A stretch of 64,000 nucleotides of DNA from Methyloversatilis discipulorum (GCF_000385375.1 NZ_ARVV01000001.1:930001-994000), one strand, 5' to 3'; positions 49,944-60,232 are shown, counted from the first letter of the stretch. Numbers and translations: made by a program. Notes: generated by a model from the letters alone, not told the origin.

Positions 49944-51032
49944 ATGACAACGCTGTTCGAACCGACCCGACTGGGCGACATCGCCCTCGCCAACCGCATC
50001 GTCATGGCACCGCTGACGCGCAACCGCGCCCAGGCCGGTAACGTGCCGGGGCCGCTGACGGTCGAGTACTACCGCCAGCGCGCGAGCGCCGGCCTCATCA
50101 TCGCCGAGGCAACGCAGATTTCGCCGATGGCGCAGGGCTATCTCGACACCCCGGGCATCCACTCGGCCGAGCAGGTCGCCGGCTGGCGCAAGGTGACTGA
50201 CGCGGTGCATGCCGCCGGCGGTCGCATCGTGCTGCAGCTGTGGCACGTCGGACGCATTTCGCATACCTCGCTGCTGCCGGGCGGCGCGGCGCCGGTGTCC
50301 TCGACCGCGCGTCGGCCCAACGCGCAGACCTATACGAAGGAAGGCTTCGTGCCGGTGTCCGAACCCCGTGCGCTGCGCGACGACGAACTGCCGGGCATCG
50401 TTGACGATTACCGCCGCGCCGCGCGCAACGCGATCGACGCCGGTTTCGACGGCGTCGAGGTGCACGCCGCCAACAACTATCTGCTGGACCAGTTCATGCG
50501 CGACAGCGTGAATGACCGCAGCGGCCCCTATGGTGGTTCCATCGACAACCGCATCCGTCTGGTCGTCGAAGTGATGCAGGCGGTGGCAGCGGAAATCGGT
50601 GCGGCGCGCACCGGCATCCGTCTGTCGCCGATCACCACCTTCAGCGACACGGCGCGCGACAGCAATCCGCAGGCGCTGTACGGCCGTCTGGTCGAGACGC
50701 TGGCGCCGCTCGGGCTCGCTTTTGTGCACATGATCGAGGGTGAGACCGGTGGCCCGCGCGAACCGGCGGATCTGGCGCAGCCCTTCGACTACGACGCGCT
50801 GAAGAAGGCTTTCGGCGGCGGCTGGATCGTGAACAACGGCTTCGATCGCGCGAGCGCGGAAGCGAAGATGGGCGCCGGTGCGGCCGACGCGATCGCCTTC
50901 GGCAAGCCCTTCATCGCGAATCCGGACCTGGTACGCCGGCTGCGCGAGAACGCGCCGCTCAATGCGCTGCGTGCCGAGCTGATGTACGGCGGTGGCGCCG
51001 AGGGCTACATCGACTACCCGGCACTCGACTGA
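49944..51032 (+). CDS. Old Yellow Enzyme family NADH:flavin oxidoreductase (NemA-like)
   Basis: A 362-residue FMN enzyme reducing activated alkenes, quinones or nitro compounds. NRIVMAPLTRNRA, QLWHVGRISH, GFDGVEVHAANNYLLDQFMRDSVNDR and the C-terminal phosphate loop are intact; VEVHAANNYLLDQF carries the substrate-binding His-Asn pair. ACGGAGA precedes the ATG. Together with the dehydrogenase gene upstream and LysR it suggests an electrophile/quinone response unit. Confidence 0.94.
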   Translation: MTTLFEPTRLGDIALANRIVMAPLTRNRAQAGNVPGPLTVEYYRQRASAGLIIAEATQISPMAQGYLDTPGIHSAEQVAGWRKVTDAVHAAGGRIVLQLWHVGRISHTSLLPGGAAPVSSTARRPNAQTYTKEGFVPVSEPRALRDDELPGIVDDYRRAARNAIDAGFDGVEVHAANNYLLDQFMRDSVNDRSGPYGGSIDNRIRLVVEVMQAVAAEIGAARTGIRLSPITTFSDTARDSNPQALYGRLVETLAPLGLAFVHMIEGETGGPREPADLAQPFDYDALKKAFGGGWIVNNGFDRASAEAKMGAGAADAIAFGKPFIANPDLVRRLRENAPLNALRAELMYGGGAEGYIDYPALD

Positions 51033-51044
51033 CGTCGTTTCAGG

Positions 51045-51404
51045 TCACTCGTCGCCGGCCGGCTCGGGTCGCGTCCACAGCCAGCTGGCGACGACGACGA
51101 GAATGAGCCACACGCTGCCGCGCACCCAGGGCGGCACCGGGCTGAACCACAGCGTGGTGGCGCTGAACAGCATCATCACGCTGGCCAGCCACTTGGCGCG
51201 GCGCGGCACCGCGCCGTGCTCGCGCCAGTGGGTGATGTGCGGTCCGTACTTCGGATGGGCGAGCAGCTTCGCCTCCAGCGCCGGCCAGCCACGGCCGGCG
51301 GCCCAGGCGGCGAGCAGCAGGAAGGGCACGGTCGGCAGTACGGGCAGGAAGGCGCCGATGACGCCCAACAGTACCGACACTGCGGCGAGCAGCCGCCACA
51401 GCAT
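51045..51404 (-). CDS. DUF454 (YbaN-like) membrane protein
   Basis: A 119-residue protein with the DUF454 signature LGVIGAFLPVLPTVPFLLLAAWAA and PKYGPHITHWREHGAVPRRAK. Three to four hydrophobic segments. Start ATG 51404 is chosen by family fit; ATG 51455 (17 residues longer) is the alternative. Function unknown. Convergent with the Old Yellow Enzyme gene. Confidence 0.82.
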   Translation of the reverse strand: MLWRLLAAVSVLLGVIGAFLPVLPTVPFLLLAAWAAGRGWPALEAKLLAHPKYGPHITHWREHGAVPRRAKWLASVMMLFSATTLWFSPVPPWVRGSVWLILVVVASWLWTRPEPAGDE

Positions 51405-51537
51405 CTGACGGGTCCAGTGGATCAAGACGGGCAGGGCGTGATGCGAAAGCCGCATTGTGCCGCAGGCCGGCGCGCGACGCAGGCGGCAAGTCAGTCCTTC
51501 AGGTGGTTCGGGCGGGATGCTCGCGAGGCTTTCCCTC

Positions 51538-51621
51538 TCCCGCATCAGCGGGAAAGGGTGGCGCGCAGCGCGAGATGGGGACAGGGCGCGGGATCCACGC
51601 CGCAATCGCGAGCAAGCTCGC
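51538..51621. repeat. REP-like palindromes upstream of the DUF454 gene
   Basis: TCCCGC-ATCA-GCGGGA (51538-51553) and GCGAGC-AA-GCTCGC (51608-51621). The second is the core of the REP elements common in pseudomonads. They lie in the 292-bp gap between DUF454 and the transglutaminase gene; no gene or promoter was recognised in the rest of that gap. Confidence 0.6.
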
Positions 51622-51696
51622 TTCCCCGGAACCCATGCCATGCGGGCGAGAACCGTCCCGTGAAAAGTCACGAGGCCGCAACGCGGACGCTTCCCT

Positions 51697-54600
51697 TCAA
51701 CGCCTGAGATCGAGCGTAAACGGGAAGTTCGGATTGCGCTCCTCGGGCGGGGCCGACACCTGGCCCGGCGTGTGGCCCATTGCGAAGAAGCGCGCCAGCC
51801 GGCGGCCTTCCGCTTCATAGGAATTGACCGGGAAGGTTTCGAAATTACGGCCGCCCGGGTGGGCCACGTGGTACTGGCAGCCGCCCATCGAGCGCTTCAT
51901 CCAGTCGTCCACCAGATCGAACACCAGCGGACTGTGCGGCGCGATGGTCGGGTGCAGACAGGCGGCCGGCTGCCAGGCGCGGTAGCGCACGCCGGCGACG
52001 AATTCGCCGACGCGACCGGTGGGCTGCAGCGGAATGCGCCGGCCATTGACCGCCAGCACGTGGCGGTCATCCACCAGTCCCTGCACCTTTACCTGCAACC
52101 GTTCGACCGAGGAGTCGACATAGCGCACGGTGCCGCCCGGCGCACCCTCTTCTCCCATCACGTGCCACGGTTCGAGCGCGCTGCGCAGTTCGACCTGCAC
52201 GTTGCGCGCGGCGAATGCACCCATCTTCGGGAAACGGAACTCGAAGTGCGGGGCGAACCAGTCCAGCTCCATCGTGTAGCCGAAGCTGCGCAGCTCGTCG
52301 ACCACGTCGCGCAGATCGTCCCAGACGAAGTGCGGCAGCATGTAGCGGTCGTGCAGTTCGGTGCCCCAGCGCTTCAGGCGCGCCGGCTGGTAGGGCTGCT
52401 GCCAGAAGCGGGCGATCAGCGCGCGCAGCAGCAGCTGCTGGGTCAGGCTCATGCGCGCGTGCGGCGGCATTTCGAAGGCGCGCATCTCCAGCAGGCCGAG
52501 GCGCCCGGTCGGGCCGTCGGGCGAGAACAGCTTGTCGATGCAGAACTCGGTGCGGTGCGTGTTGCCGGTCGAGTCGACCAGCAGATTGCGCAGGATGCGG
52601 TCGATCAGCCACGGCGGCGTGTAGCCCATGTCGCGCGTGCGGCGTTCGATTTCGGCGAAGGCGATCTCGATTTCGTACACCGCATCGTTGCGCGCTTCGT
52701 CGATGCGCGGCGCCTGACTGGTCGGGCCGATGAACAGGCCGGAGAACAGGTAGGACAGCGACGGATGGTTGTGCCAGTAGCTGATCAGGCTGCGCAGCAG
52801 GTCGGGCCGGCGCAGGAAGGGCGAGTCGGACACCGTGGCGCCGCCAAGCACGAAGTGATTGCCGCCACCGGTGCCGCTGTGGCGGCCGTCGATCATGAAC
52901 TTCTCGGTGCCCAGCCGGGTTTCGTGCGCCGCCTCGTACAGGAAGGTGGTGCCGGCCAACATGTCGTCCCACGAGTGATAGGGCTGGATGTTCACTTCCA
53001 GCACACCCGGGTCGGGCGTGATGCGCAGCACTTCGAGGCGGGCGTCGCGCGGCGGCTCGTAACCTTCGAGCACGACCGGATGACCGCAGTCGGCGGCCGT
53101 CGCTTCGATGGCCGTCACCAGTTCGAGATAGTCCTCCAGCGCGGCCAGCGGTGGCATGAACAGGTACATGACGCCGTGGCGCACCTGCGCGCACAGGGCG
53201 GTGCGGGTGATCCAGGCCGCCGATTCGAAATCACCGGGGCGGCGGTCCGTGACGGGTGCGACCGGGCTGCCGCTGTCCGGGAGGGCGTAGCCCAGCCGTT
53301 GCGCACGGTCGCCGGTCAGGCTGGCGAGCGGTGTCTGCATGCGCCAGGCGATGTCGCGCCACTGCGGCAGCGCGGTCTGCGGCGCGGACGGATCCGCCAC
53401 ATGCACCCAGGGGTAGTCGGTTTCCTTGGCCCAGGGTTGGGAGTCGAGTGGCAGCCGGTAACCGAGCGGCGAATCGCCGGGCACCAGGTAGCAGCGTTCG
53501 CTGCGCAGGAACCAGGGGCCGCTCTGCCAGCCGTCTCCGGCCGGCGTGCGCGCCAGCGGCAATACGTGGCCGACCACGCTGTCCAGCCCCTGCTCGAACA
53601 CACGGCGCATGCGTTCGCGTTCGAGCGGATCGTCCAGCCGGGCGTCGAAAGGATCGACGTTCACCGGCAGTTTGCGTTCGCGCCACAGGTAGTACCAGAC
53701 GTCTTCAAACGCCGGGAAGGCGTGCTTGCTCTCGATGCCGAGACGGCTTGCGAGCATGTTCAGGAAGCGCGCAGCGTCACCTTCGGTCAATGCGTAATCG
53801 ACTGATTCATCGGCGAACAGGCCGGGGTCGGTCCAGACCGGTTCGCCGTCGCGGCGCCAGAAGCAGGTGAGCGACCAGCGCGGCAGCTGTTCGCCCGGAT
53901 ACCACTTGCCCTGACCGTAGTGCAGCAGGCCGCCCGGCGCGTAGCGCGCCTTCAGTTTGGCCAGCAGTTCGGCGCCGAGCAGGCGCTTGGTCGGGCGGTC
54001 CGGTGGTGAGTCGGCGGTGGTGTTCCATTCAGCGCCGTCGCGGTCGTCCACCGACACGAAGGTCGGTTCGCCGCCCATGGTCAGGCGCACGTCATGCAGC
54101 TTGAGATCGGCGTCGATGCGGTGGCCCAGCGTTTCGATGCGCGACCACTGCGCGTCGCTGTAGGGCTTGGTCACGCGCGGCGCTTCCCACACGCGCTCGA
54201 CCTTCATGTGGTGCTCGAATTCCGACTCGCACTTCTCGCTGAAGCCGCTGACCGGCGCCGCCGACGACGGCTCGGGCGAGCAGGCGAGCGGAATGTGGCC
54301 TTCGCCGGCGAACAGGCCGGAGGTCGGGTCCAGCCCGATCCAGCCGGCGCCCGGCAGGTAGACCTCGCACCAGGCGTGCAGGTCAGTGAAGTCGGCTTCG
54401 GGGCCGCTCGGGCCATCCAGCGATTTGACGTCCGGCGTCAGCTGTATCAGGTAGCCGGACACGAAGCGCGCGGCCAGACCGATGTGGCGCAGCACCTGCA
54501 CCAGCGCCCACGCCGAGTCGCGGCAGGAACCGCTGGCCTTCTGCAGGGTTTCCTCCGGCGTCTGCACGCCAGGTTCCATGCGGATGAGGTAGCGGATGTC

Positions 54601-55083
54601 GTTCTGCATCTGCTGGTTCAGCGCGACCAGGAAGTCCACGCTGGCGCGCCCGCCGTTGCACAGCGCGCGGGCGTTATCGACCCAGCGCGAGAACTTCGGC
54701 GCGTTGTCGCGGCCGAGCGGCAGTTTCACCAGATACGGCGTCAGTTCGTGCGTCTGTTCTTCGCTGTAGCCGAAAGGAATCTTCTCTGCTTCCGGTTCGA
54801 GGAAGAAATCGAAGGGGTTGATGACCGACATCTCGGCCACCAGGTCGATTTCGATGCGCAGTTCGCGCGTGCGCTCCGGGAACACGATGCGCGCGAGATA
54901 GTTCGACTGCGGGTCCTGCTGCCAGTTGATGAAGTGCTCGCCCGGCGTCGCCTTCAGCGAGTAGGACAGGATGGGCGTGCGCGCGTGCGGCGCCGGACGC
55001 AATCTGACCACCTGCGGGCTCAGCATGACCGGACGGTCGTAGCGGTAGTGGGTGACGTGGTTCAGCGCGACGTGGATGGACAC
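51697..55083 (-). CDS. Transglutaminase-like/DUF2126 fusion protein
   Basis: An 1128-residue cytoplasmic protein. The first 300 residues are a bacterial transglutaminase N-terminal and core domain with a complete triad: C187 (SGSCRDSAW), H236 (TDLHAWCE) and D252 (GLDPTSG). The remainder is DUF2126. In other genomes such genes usually accompany alpha-E and circularly permuted ATP-grasp proteins, which are absent here. Peptide or amide ligation/hydrolysis is likely, but the substrate is unknown. There is no signal peptide. Confidence 0.92.
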   Translation of the reverse strand: MSIHVALNHVTHYRYDRPVMLSPQVVRLRPAPHARTPILSYSLKATPGEHFINWQQDPQSNYLARIVFPERTRELRIEIDLVAEMSVINPFDFFLEPEAEKIPFGYSEEQTHELTPYLVKLPLGRDNAPKFSRWVDNARALCNGGRASVDFLVALNQQMQNDIRYLIRMEPGVQTPEETLQKASGSCRDSAWALVQVLRHIGLAARFVSGYLIQLTPDVKSLDGPSGPEADFTDLHAWCEVYLPGAGWIGLDPTSGLFAGEGHIPLACSPEPSSAAPVSGFSEKCESEFEHHMKVERVWEAPRVTKPYSDAQWSRIETLGHRIDADLKLHDVRLTMGGEPTFVSVDDRDGAEWNTTADSPPDRPTKRLLGAELLAKLKARYAPGGLLHYGQGKWYPGEQLPRWSLTCFWRRDGEPVWTDPGLFADESVDYALTEGDAARFLNMLASRLGIESKHAFPAFEDVWYYLWRERKLPVNVDPFDARLDDPLERERMRRVFEQGLDSVVGHVLPLARTPAGDGWQSGPWFLRSERCYLVPGDSPLGYRLPLDSQPWAKETDYPWVHVADPSAPQTALPQWRDIAWRMQTPLASLTGDRAQRLGYALPDSGSPVAPVTDRRPGDFESAAWITRTALCAQVRHGVMYLFMPPLAALEDYLELVTAIEATAADCGHPVVLEGYEPPRDARLEVLRITPDPGVLEVNIQPYHSWDDMLAGTTFLYEAAHETRLGTEKFMIDGRHSGTGGGNHFVLGGATVSDSPFLRRPDLLRSLISYWHNHPSLSYLFSGLFIGPTSQAPRIDEARNDAVYEIEIAFAEIERRTRDMGYTPPWLIDRILRNLLVDSTGNTHRTEFCIDKLFSPDGPTGRLGLLEMRAFEMPPHARMSLTQQLLLRALIARFWQQPYQPARLKRWGTELHDRYMLPHFVWDDLRDVVDELRSFGYTMELDWFAPHFEFRFPKMGAFAARNVQVELRSALEPWHVMGEEGAPGGTVRYVDSSVERLQVKVQGLVDDRHVLAVNGRRIPLQPTGRVGEFVAGVRYRAWQPAACLHPTIAPHSPLVFDLVDDWMKRSMGGCQYHVAHPGGRNFETFPVNSYEAEGRRLARFFAMGHTPGQVSAPPEERNPNFPFTLDLRR

Positions 55084-55250
55084 GGAAGACTCCGGTTGCG
55101 TACTGGAAAGGGGTTGGTGGCTTCAAGCAATTAGTGTGCGCAAGCCAAGTGCATGATTTTCATGCAGCTTTGTTTCAGTGTCCTTCCGTGCGTGGGGCGG
55201 CTGGCGTGTGCGCGCACCGGCGCTGTGCATGTCCGGAAAGTCCGTCATCG

Positions 55251-56780
55251 TCATTTGAGGCCGAGCCGGCGAGCGAGCTTGTGCAGATTGCTCGGGTCGA
55301 CGTCCAGCCGACGCGCGGCGTCGGCCCAGTTGCCGCCGCAGGCGTCGAGCGCCGCCCGCACCAGCCGGCGCTGCGTCGCGTCGACCGCGTCGCGCAGTGG
55401 CATCAGGGTGGCAGGTATCGCTTCGTCGGTGGGCCGGGGTGCCGTGACGCCGAGCAGCGCCGGGCCGTCCAGGTCGAGCAGTTCGGCCGGCAGCGACACG
55501 ATGTCGGTGCGCGCAGCACCACGGCTCACCACCTTCAACGCGGCACGGCTGATCACGTGTTCCAGCTCGCGCACATTGCCCGGCCACGGATAGCGACAGA
55601 GCGCGTCTTCCGCCTCGGGCGACAGGCGCAGGCTGCGCAGGCCGAGCCGGGCGCGGTTCAGTTCGAGGAAGCGACCGGCCAGCAGCAGCACGTCGCTGCC
55701 GCGCTCGCGCAGCGGCGGTATCGGTACCGGATACACCGAAAGCCGGTGATAGAGGTCGGCGCGGAAGGCGCCCTCGCGCACGCTGTCGCGCAGCGTGCGG
55801 TTGGTTGCCGCGATCACGCGTACGTCGACGCGTCGCGGCTGGTCGGCGCCCAAGCGCTGGATTTCACCGTTCTGCAGCGCACGCAGCAGCTTGGCCTGAA
55901 CGGTCAGCGGCAGTTCGCCGACCTCGTCGAGGAACAGCGTGCCACCGTCGGCCGCCTCGAAGCGGCCCGGCCGGTCGGTGGTGGCGCCGGAGAAGGCGCC
56001 TTTCACATGGCCGAACAGTTCGCTCTCGGCCAGCGATTCCGGCAGCGCGGCGCAGTTCACATGCACCAGCGGCTGCGCGGCGCGGCGCGAATGGCGGTGC
56101 AGATGACGGGCGAACAGTTCCTTGCCGACGCCGGTTTCGCCGAGCAGCAGCACCGGCAGCTCGGACTCGGCCACCACCTTCAGTTCGTGCAGCAGGCGCT
56201 GGATCACGTCGCTGTGGCCGATGATTTCAGTCTCGTCCGCAGTGGCGCGCGCGCCTGCCGGCTCGCCGCCACGCGACAGGCGCAGCGCGTGCAGGTCCTG
56301 TTCCAGCCGGGTCACGCGCACCGCCGCCTCGACCAGCAAGGTGAAGCGACGCAGATCGTCGCGCGCCGCCTCGGTGAAGGTGCCTGTCTGCAGCGCGTCC
56401 AGCGTCAGCGCGCCCCAGGTCTGGCCCTCGACGTGCAGGCTGGTGCCCATGCAGTCGTGTACCGGCAGTGGCTCGCCGACGCGGGTGTCGAGCAGGCCGT
56501 CGTACGGGTCGGGCAGCGTGCTGTCGTGATCGAAGCTGGTGATGTCGCGGCGCGACAGGATGGTGGCCAGTCGCGGGTGCTGACCGACGACGAAGCGCCG
56601 GCCCAGTGTTTCGCGCACCAGACCGTCGACCGCGAGCGGGCGCAGCCCGTCCTCTTCCAGTTTCAGCAGCGCGACAGCGCCGCAGTCGAAGTGGGCGCGC
56701 AGGCTGGACACCAGGCGCTGCAGCCGCACCGCGGGCGGCAGTTCCGACACCAGGTCGGCAAGCAGCAGGGATTCCATCAT
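55251..56780 (-). CDS. norR: NO-responsive sigma-54 activator NorR
   Basis: A 509-residue enhancer-binding protein: GAF domain (1-170), AAA+ domain (about 190-430), Fis-type helix-turn-helix at the end ([24 protein letters not shown]). The iron ligands known from E. coli NorR (R75, D96, D99, C113, D131) align with R70, D91, D94, C110 and D128, so a mononuclear NO-sensing iron is expected. Walker A is GETGVGKE; the sigma-54 contact loop reads GAFSGA in place of GAFTGA. It is divergent from ric-norB. Confidence 0.95.
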   Translation of the reverse strand: MMESLLLADLVSELPPAVRLQRLVSSLRAHFDCGAVALLKLEEDGLRPLAVDGLVRETLGRRFVVGQHPRLATILSRRDITSFDHDSTLPDPYDGLLDTRVGEPLPVHDCMGTSLHVEGQTWGALTLDALQTGTFTEAARDDLRRFTLLVEAAVRVTRLEQDLHALRLSRGGEPAGARATADETEIIGHSDVIQRLLHELKVVAESELPVLLLGETGVGKELFARHLHRHSRRAAQPLVHVNCAALPESLAESELFGHVKGAFSGATTDRPGRFEAADGGTLFLDEVGELPLTVQAKLLRALQNGEIQRLGADQPRRVDVRVIAATNRTLRDSVREGAFRADLYHRLSVYPVPIPPLRERGSDVLLLAGRFLELNRARLGLRSLRLSPEAEDALCRYPWPGNVRELEHVISRAALKVVSRGAARTDIVSLPAELLDLDGPALLGVTAPRPTDEAIPATLMPLRDAVDATQRRLVRAALDACGGNWADAARRLDVDPSNLHKLARRLGLK

Positions 56781-56781
56781 G

Positions 56782-56792
56782 GTTCAAATAAC
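56782..56792. promoter_or_regulatory. NorR-type binding site 1 (GT-N7-AC)
   Basis: GTTCAAATAAC, two bases from the norR start codon, matching the GT-N7-AC core of NorR enhancers. Confidence 0.7.
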
Positions 56793-56801
56793 CCTTTAAA
56801 G

Positions 56802-56812
56802 GTGATTAATAC
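56802..56812. promoter_or_regulatory. NorR-type binding site 2 (GT-N7-AC)
   Basis: GTGATTAATAC, embedded in the longer palindrome AGGTGATTAATACCT. Centre 20 bp from site 1. Confidence 0.75.
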
Positions 56813-56826
56813 CTTTTTGTGCGAGG

Positions 56827-56837
56827 GTCCAAAGTAC
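56827..56837. promoter_or_regulatory. NorR-type binding site 3 (GT-N7-AC)
   Basis: GTCCAAAGTAC, centre 25 bp from site 2. Three sites upstream of a sigma-54 promoter is the E. coli norVW arrangement. Confidence 0.7.
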
Positions 56838-56879
56838 CTTAATTTTCGTAGCCTGTTGATTTAATTCGACTGAAATACA

Positions 56880-56895
56880 TGGCCCGGAGCTTGCG
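56880..56895 (+). promoter_or_regulatory. Sigma-54 promoter of ric-norB
   Basis: TGGCCC-N5-TTGCG with GG and GC elements at correct spacing, 43-92 bp downstream of the three NorR-type boxes. Expected transcription start near 56906. Confidence 0.78.
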
Positions 56896-56931
56896 AAGTG
56901 GGAGTGTCTTCTTCCACACGAGGCTCTTGCC

Positions 56932-57635
56932 ATGAACCTGATCGAACAGTCCCTCGGCGCTCTCGCGCGCAGCATTCCCGGTGCCACCCCGGTGCCACCC
57001 AGGTGTTCCACGAACACAAGCTCGATTTCTGCTGCGGCGGCAAGCACAGCTTGCAGGAAGCGGCCGCCGAGCGCGGCATCGACGTGCAGCCCATCGTCGA
57101 TCGCCTGCGCACCCTTGCGTCGCTGGCCACGCGCGAGGAACGCGACTGGCGCACGGTACCGGCGGCAACGCTGATCGAACACATCCTGTTCCGCTTCCAT
57201 GACCGTCATCGCGAACAGCTGCCGGAACTGATCCGCCTCGCGCGCCGGGTCGAGCAGGTTCACGGCGATCGCCCGGATTGCCCGGTCGGTCTGGCCGACC
57301 ACCTGACCGTGATGCAGCAGGAACTGGAAAGCCATATGCAGAAGGAGGAGCAGGTGCTGTTCCCGATGCTCGCCCGCGGACACGCGATGGCACTGCAGGG
57401 GCCGGTCACGGTGATGCGCAACGAGCACGACCAGCACGGCGAAGCGCTGCAGCGGCTGGAGGCGCTGACCAATGACATCACGCTGCCGCGCGGCGCCTGC
57501 AATACCTGGCGCGCGCTCTACGTCGGCCTGGCCGCGCTGCGCGAAGACCTGATGGAACACATCCACCTCGAGAACAACATCCTGTTCGAGGGGCTGAATC
57601 CGGCACCGGCCGAGGCGGAGACCGCTCATGGGTAA
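56932..57635 (+). pseudogene. Di-iron iron-sulfur repair protein (RIC/YtfE/NorA type), frameshifted
   Basis: Encodes a hemerythrin-like protein that repairs iron-sulfur clusters or binds NO. ATG 56932 gives MNLIEQSLGALARSIPGAT, then the frame is lost: an exact 11-bp tandem repeat at 56979-57000 shifts it, and the continuation QVFHEHKLDFCCGGKH lies in the next frame. Removing one 11-bp copy restores a perfect family sequence. The rest, including the CCGG pair and the His/Glu di-iron ligands (EHILFRFHDRH, HMQKEEQ, RNEHDQH, EHIHLENN), is intact to the stop. A longer frame entered from GTG 56898 could still supply most of the protein with a foreign N-terminus. norB overlaps the end by 8 bp. Could be a true mutation, phase variation or a sequencing artefact. 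Confidence 0.85.
56979..57000 (+). repeat. 11-bp tandem duplication inside ric
   Basis: Two perfect copies of CGGTGCCACCC (56979-56989, 56990-57000). Eleven is not a multiple of three, so the duplication shifts the frame. Confidence 0.97.
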
Positions 57636-59913
57636 CTATCGCAGGCTGTGGTTCACGCTGATCGGCGTGCTCATCGTCACCTTCTCGCTGCTCGGGTACT
57701 ACGGCGTCGAGGTGTATCGCAGCGCGCCGCCGATACCGCAGCAGATCGTCAGCGACGACGGCCGCGTTCTGTATACGCACGACGGCATCCTCGACGGGCA
57801 GACCGCCTGGCAGTCGGTCGGCGGCATGCAGCTCGGCTCTATCTGGGGTCATGGCGCCTACCAGGCGCCGGACTGGACCGCGGACTGGCTGCACCGCGAA
57901 CTGCTGGCCTGGCTGGATCTGGCCGCGCAGGACGCTCACGGCAAGCCGTATGCCGAACTCGACGCCGACACCCAGGCGCTGCTCGCCGCGCGTCTGAAGC
58001 GCGAGTACCGTCGCAACACCTACGACGCAGCCAGCGGCATCGCCACCGTATCGACGCTGCGCGCGAAGGCGATCGAGCACACCGCTGCCTACTACGCCGA
58101 GCTGTTCGGCGACGCGCCGGCGCTGCAGGGCTCGCGCGAAAGCTACGCGATGAAGGAGAACACGCTGCCCGATCCGCAGCGGCGCGCGCAGCTTGCCGGC
58201 TTCTTCTTCTGGACTGCCTGGGTGGCCGCGACAGAGCGGCCCGGCACCAGCGCCACCTACACCAACAACTGGCCGCACGAACCGCTGATCGGCAATGCGC
58301 CGACGGCGGAGAACGTCGTGTGGTCCATCGTCAGCGTGGTGGTGATGATGGCCGGCGTCGGCTTCCTGATCTGGGGCTGGTCCTTCCTGCGCAAGCAGGA
58401 CGAGAGCGACCCGGCCGCGCCGGCGCAGGACCCGCTGACGCGCGTCGCGCTGACGCCGTCGCAGCGCGCGCTCGGCAAATATCTCTTCCTGGTGGTGGCG
58501 CTGTTCGTGTTCCAGGTCATGCTGGGCGGCTTCACCGCGCACTACACGGTCGAGGGCCAGACCTTCTACGGAATCGACGTATCGCAGTGGTTCCCGTATT
58601 CGCTGGTGCGTACCTGGCACATCCAGAGCGCGCTGTTCTGGATCGCCACCGGCTTCCTCGCCGCGGGGCTGTTCCTGGCGCCGCTGATCCACGGCGGGCG
58701 CGATCCGAAATACCAGAAGCTGGGTGTCGATGTGCTGTTCTGGGCGCTGGTCGTGGTGGTGGTCGGCTCCTTCGTCGGCAACTATCTGGCAATCGCGCAG
58801 ATCATGCCGCCGGAGCTGAACTTCTGGCTCGGCCACCAGGGCTACGAGTACGTCGACCTCGGCCGCGTCTGGCAGATCGGCAAGTTCGTCGGCGTCGCGC
58901 TGTGGCTGGTGCTGATGCTGCGCGGCATGGTACCGGCGCTGCGCACGCCTGGCGGCGACAAGAACCTGCTGGCGCTGCTGACCGCGTCGGTGGTGGCGAT
59001 CGGCCTGTTCTACGGCGCCGGCTTCGCCTACGGCGAGCGCACCCACCTGTCGGTGATGGAGTACTGGCGCTGGTGGGTCGTGCACCTTTGGGTCGAAGGC
59101 TTCTTCGAGGTGTTCGCGACCACCGCGCTGGCCTTCATCTTTTCGACGCTCGGCCTGGTGTCCGGCCGCATGGCGACGGCGGCCAGCTTGGCCTCGGCCT
59201 CGCTGTTCATGCTGGGCGGCGTGCCCGGCACCTTCCACCATCTGTACTTCGCCGGCACGACCACGCCGGTGATGGCAGTCGGCGCCTCATTCAGCGCACT
59301 CGAGGTGGTGCCGCTGGTCGTGCTCGGCCACGAGGCGTGGGAGAACTGGCGCCTGAAGGACCGTGCGCCGTGGATGGCCAGGCTGAAGTGGCCGCTCATG
59401 TGCTTCGTCGCAGTCGCGTTCTGGAACATGCTCGGCGCCGGCGTATTCGGCTTCATGATCAACCCGCCGATCTCGCTCTACTACGTGCAGGGTCTGAACA
59501 CGACGCCGGTGCATGCGCATGCCGCCCTGTTCGGTGTCTATGGCTTCCTCGCCCTCGGCTTCACGCTGCTGGTACTGCGCTATGTCCGGCCGCAGCTGGA
59601 GTTCGGCGAGCGTCTGATGAAGACCGGCTTCTGGGGGCTCAACGTCGGGCTGGTACTGATGATCGCCACCAGCCTGCTGCCGATCGGCCTGATCCAGTTC
59701 CACGCCAGCGTCAGTCAGGGGCTGTGGTACGCACGCAGCGAGGCATTCATGCAGCAGCCGCTGCTGGAAACGCTGCGCTGGGTGCGCACCTTCGGCGACG
59801 TGGTGTTCATCGTCGGCGCTCTGGCGCTGGCCTGGCAGGTGGTGAGCGGCGTGTTCGGGCGCTCCGGCCACGCGCCGGCTCGGACTGCCGCGCTGGCTGG
59901 CGCCCGCCGATGA
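57628..59913 (+). CDS. norB: Quinol-dependent nitric oxide reductase (qNOR)
   Basis: A 761-residue single-subunit enzyme reducing NO to N2O with electrons from quinol. The N-terminal extension (about 25-215, periplasmic) distinguishes qNOR from cytochrome-c types. Heme and FeB ligands are seen: H331 (TWHIQSALFW), H486 and E490 (HLWVEGFFE), H537/H538 (GTFHHLYF) and H629/H631 (PVHAHAALFG). Fourteen membrane helices are expected. The start overlaps the ric stop by 8 bp, so translation of ric affects it. This is either detoxification or partial denitrification; no other denitrification gene is in the window. Confidence 0.96.
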   Translation: MGNYRRLWFTLIGVLIVTFSLLGYYGVEVYRSAPPIPQQIVSDDGRVLYTHDGILDGQTAWQSVGGMQLGSIWGHGAYQAPDWTADWLHRELLAWLDLAAQDAHGKPYAELDADTQALLAARLKREYRRNTYDAASGIATVSTLRAKAIEHTAAYYAELFGDAPALQGSRESYAMKENTLPDPQRRAQLAGFFFWTAWVAATERPGTSATYTNNWPHEPLIGNAPTAENVVWSIVSVVVMMAGVGFLIWGWSFLRKQDESDPAAPAQDPLTRVALTPSQRALGKYLFLVVALFVFQVMLGGFTAHYTVEGQTFYGIDVSQWFPYSLVRTWHIQSALFWIATGFLAAGLFLAPLIHGGRDPKYQKLGVDVLFWALVVVVVGSFVGNYLAIAQIMPPELNFWLGHQGYEYVDLGRVWQIGKFVGVALWLVLMLRGMVPALRTPGGDKNLLALLTASVVAIGLFYGAGFAYGERTHLSVMEYWRWWVVHLWVEGFFEVFATTALAFIFSTLGLVSGRMATAASLASASLFMLGGVPGTFHHLYFAGTTTPVMAVGASFSALEVVPLVVLGHEAWENWRLKDRAPWMARLKWPLMCFVAVAFWNMLGAGVFGFMINPPISLYYVQGLNTTPVHAHAALFGVYGFLALGFTLLVLRYVRPQLEFGERLMKTGFWGLNVGLVLMIATSLLPIGLIQFHASVSQGLWYARSEAFMQQPLLETLRWVRTFGDVVFIVGALALAWQVVSGVFGRSGHAPARTAALAGARR

Positions 59914-60232
59914 ACTGAGCGCAACCGTCCTCCCTCCTTGTCGTCACGCATCGACAAGGTTGGGGCGCCGCGCCGCGAGGCCGGCGCCCTTTTTTTGACG
60001 GGCCGGCTGGCCTGTACCCGTTTGCAGGGGCGATTCTGCCCCCTTGCTGGCGGATATCCGTTCGGTACCGTTGATCCTCTGTCTTTGCGCGGCATGGGAC
60101 TTCCGTGTGGCTGTTCGAGCGGAATCAGGCCGAGCGGAGTGTGAAAAAAACTGTGTCTTCAGGGTACGGAAATGTTGTGTGGTTATACTCCAGAGCTCCC
60201 AATCTGAATATCCGACTGCACAGGACCATCTC
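59914..60232 (+). other. Intergenic region between norB and the RTX gene
   Basis: A 319-bp gap holding the norB terminator, then AT-richer sequence with TATACT at 60184-60189 as a likely -10 element 44 bp before the RTX start. No good -35 was found and no other gene is evident. Confidence 0.5.
59963..59996 (+). terminator. Terminator after norB
   Basis: GGGCGCCG / CGGCGCCC stem (8 bp, GC-only) followed by seven T. Confidence 0.88.

Noticed and set aside
56898..57635. Intact ric starting at GTG 56898
   Set aside because: The N-terminus from there (GVSSSTRGSCHEPDR) is not family-like, while ATG 56932 gives the exact family start. The duplication explains the break, although rescue from the GTG cannot be excluded.
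57648..59918. 756-codon plus-strand frame almost coextensive with norB
   Set aside because: Arg/Ala-rich out-of-frame translation; the norB frame carries all heme and FeB ligands and the membrane helices.
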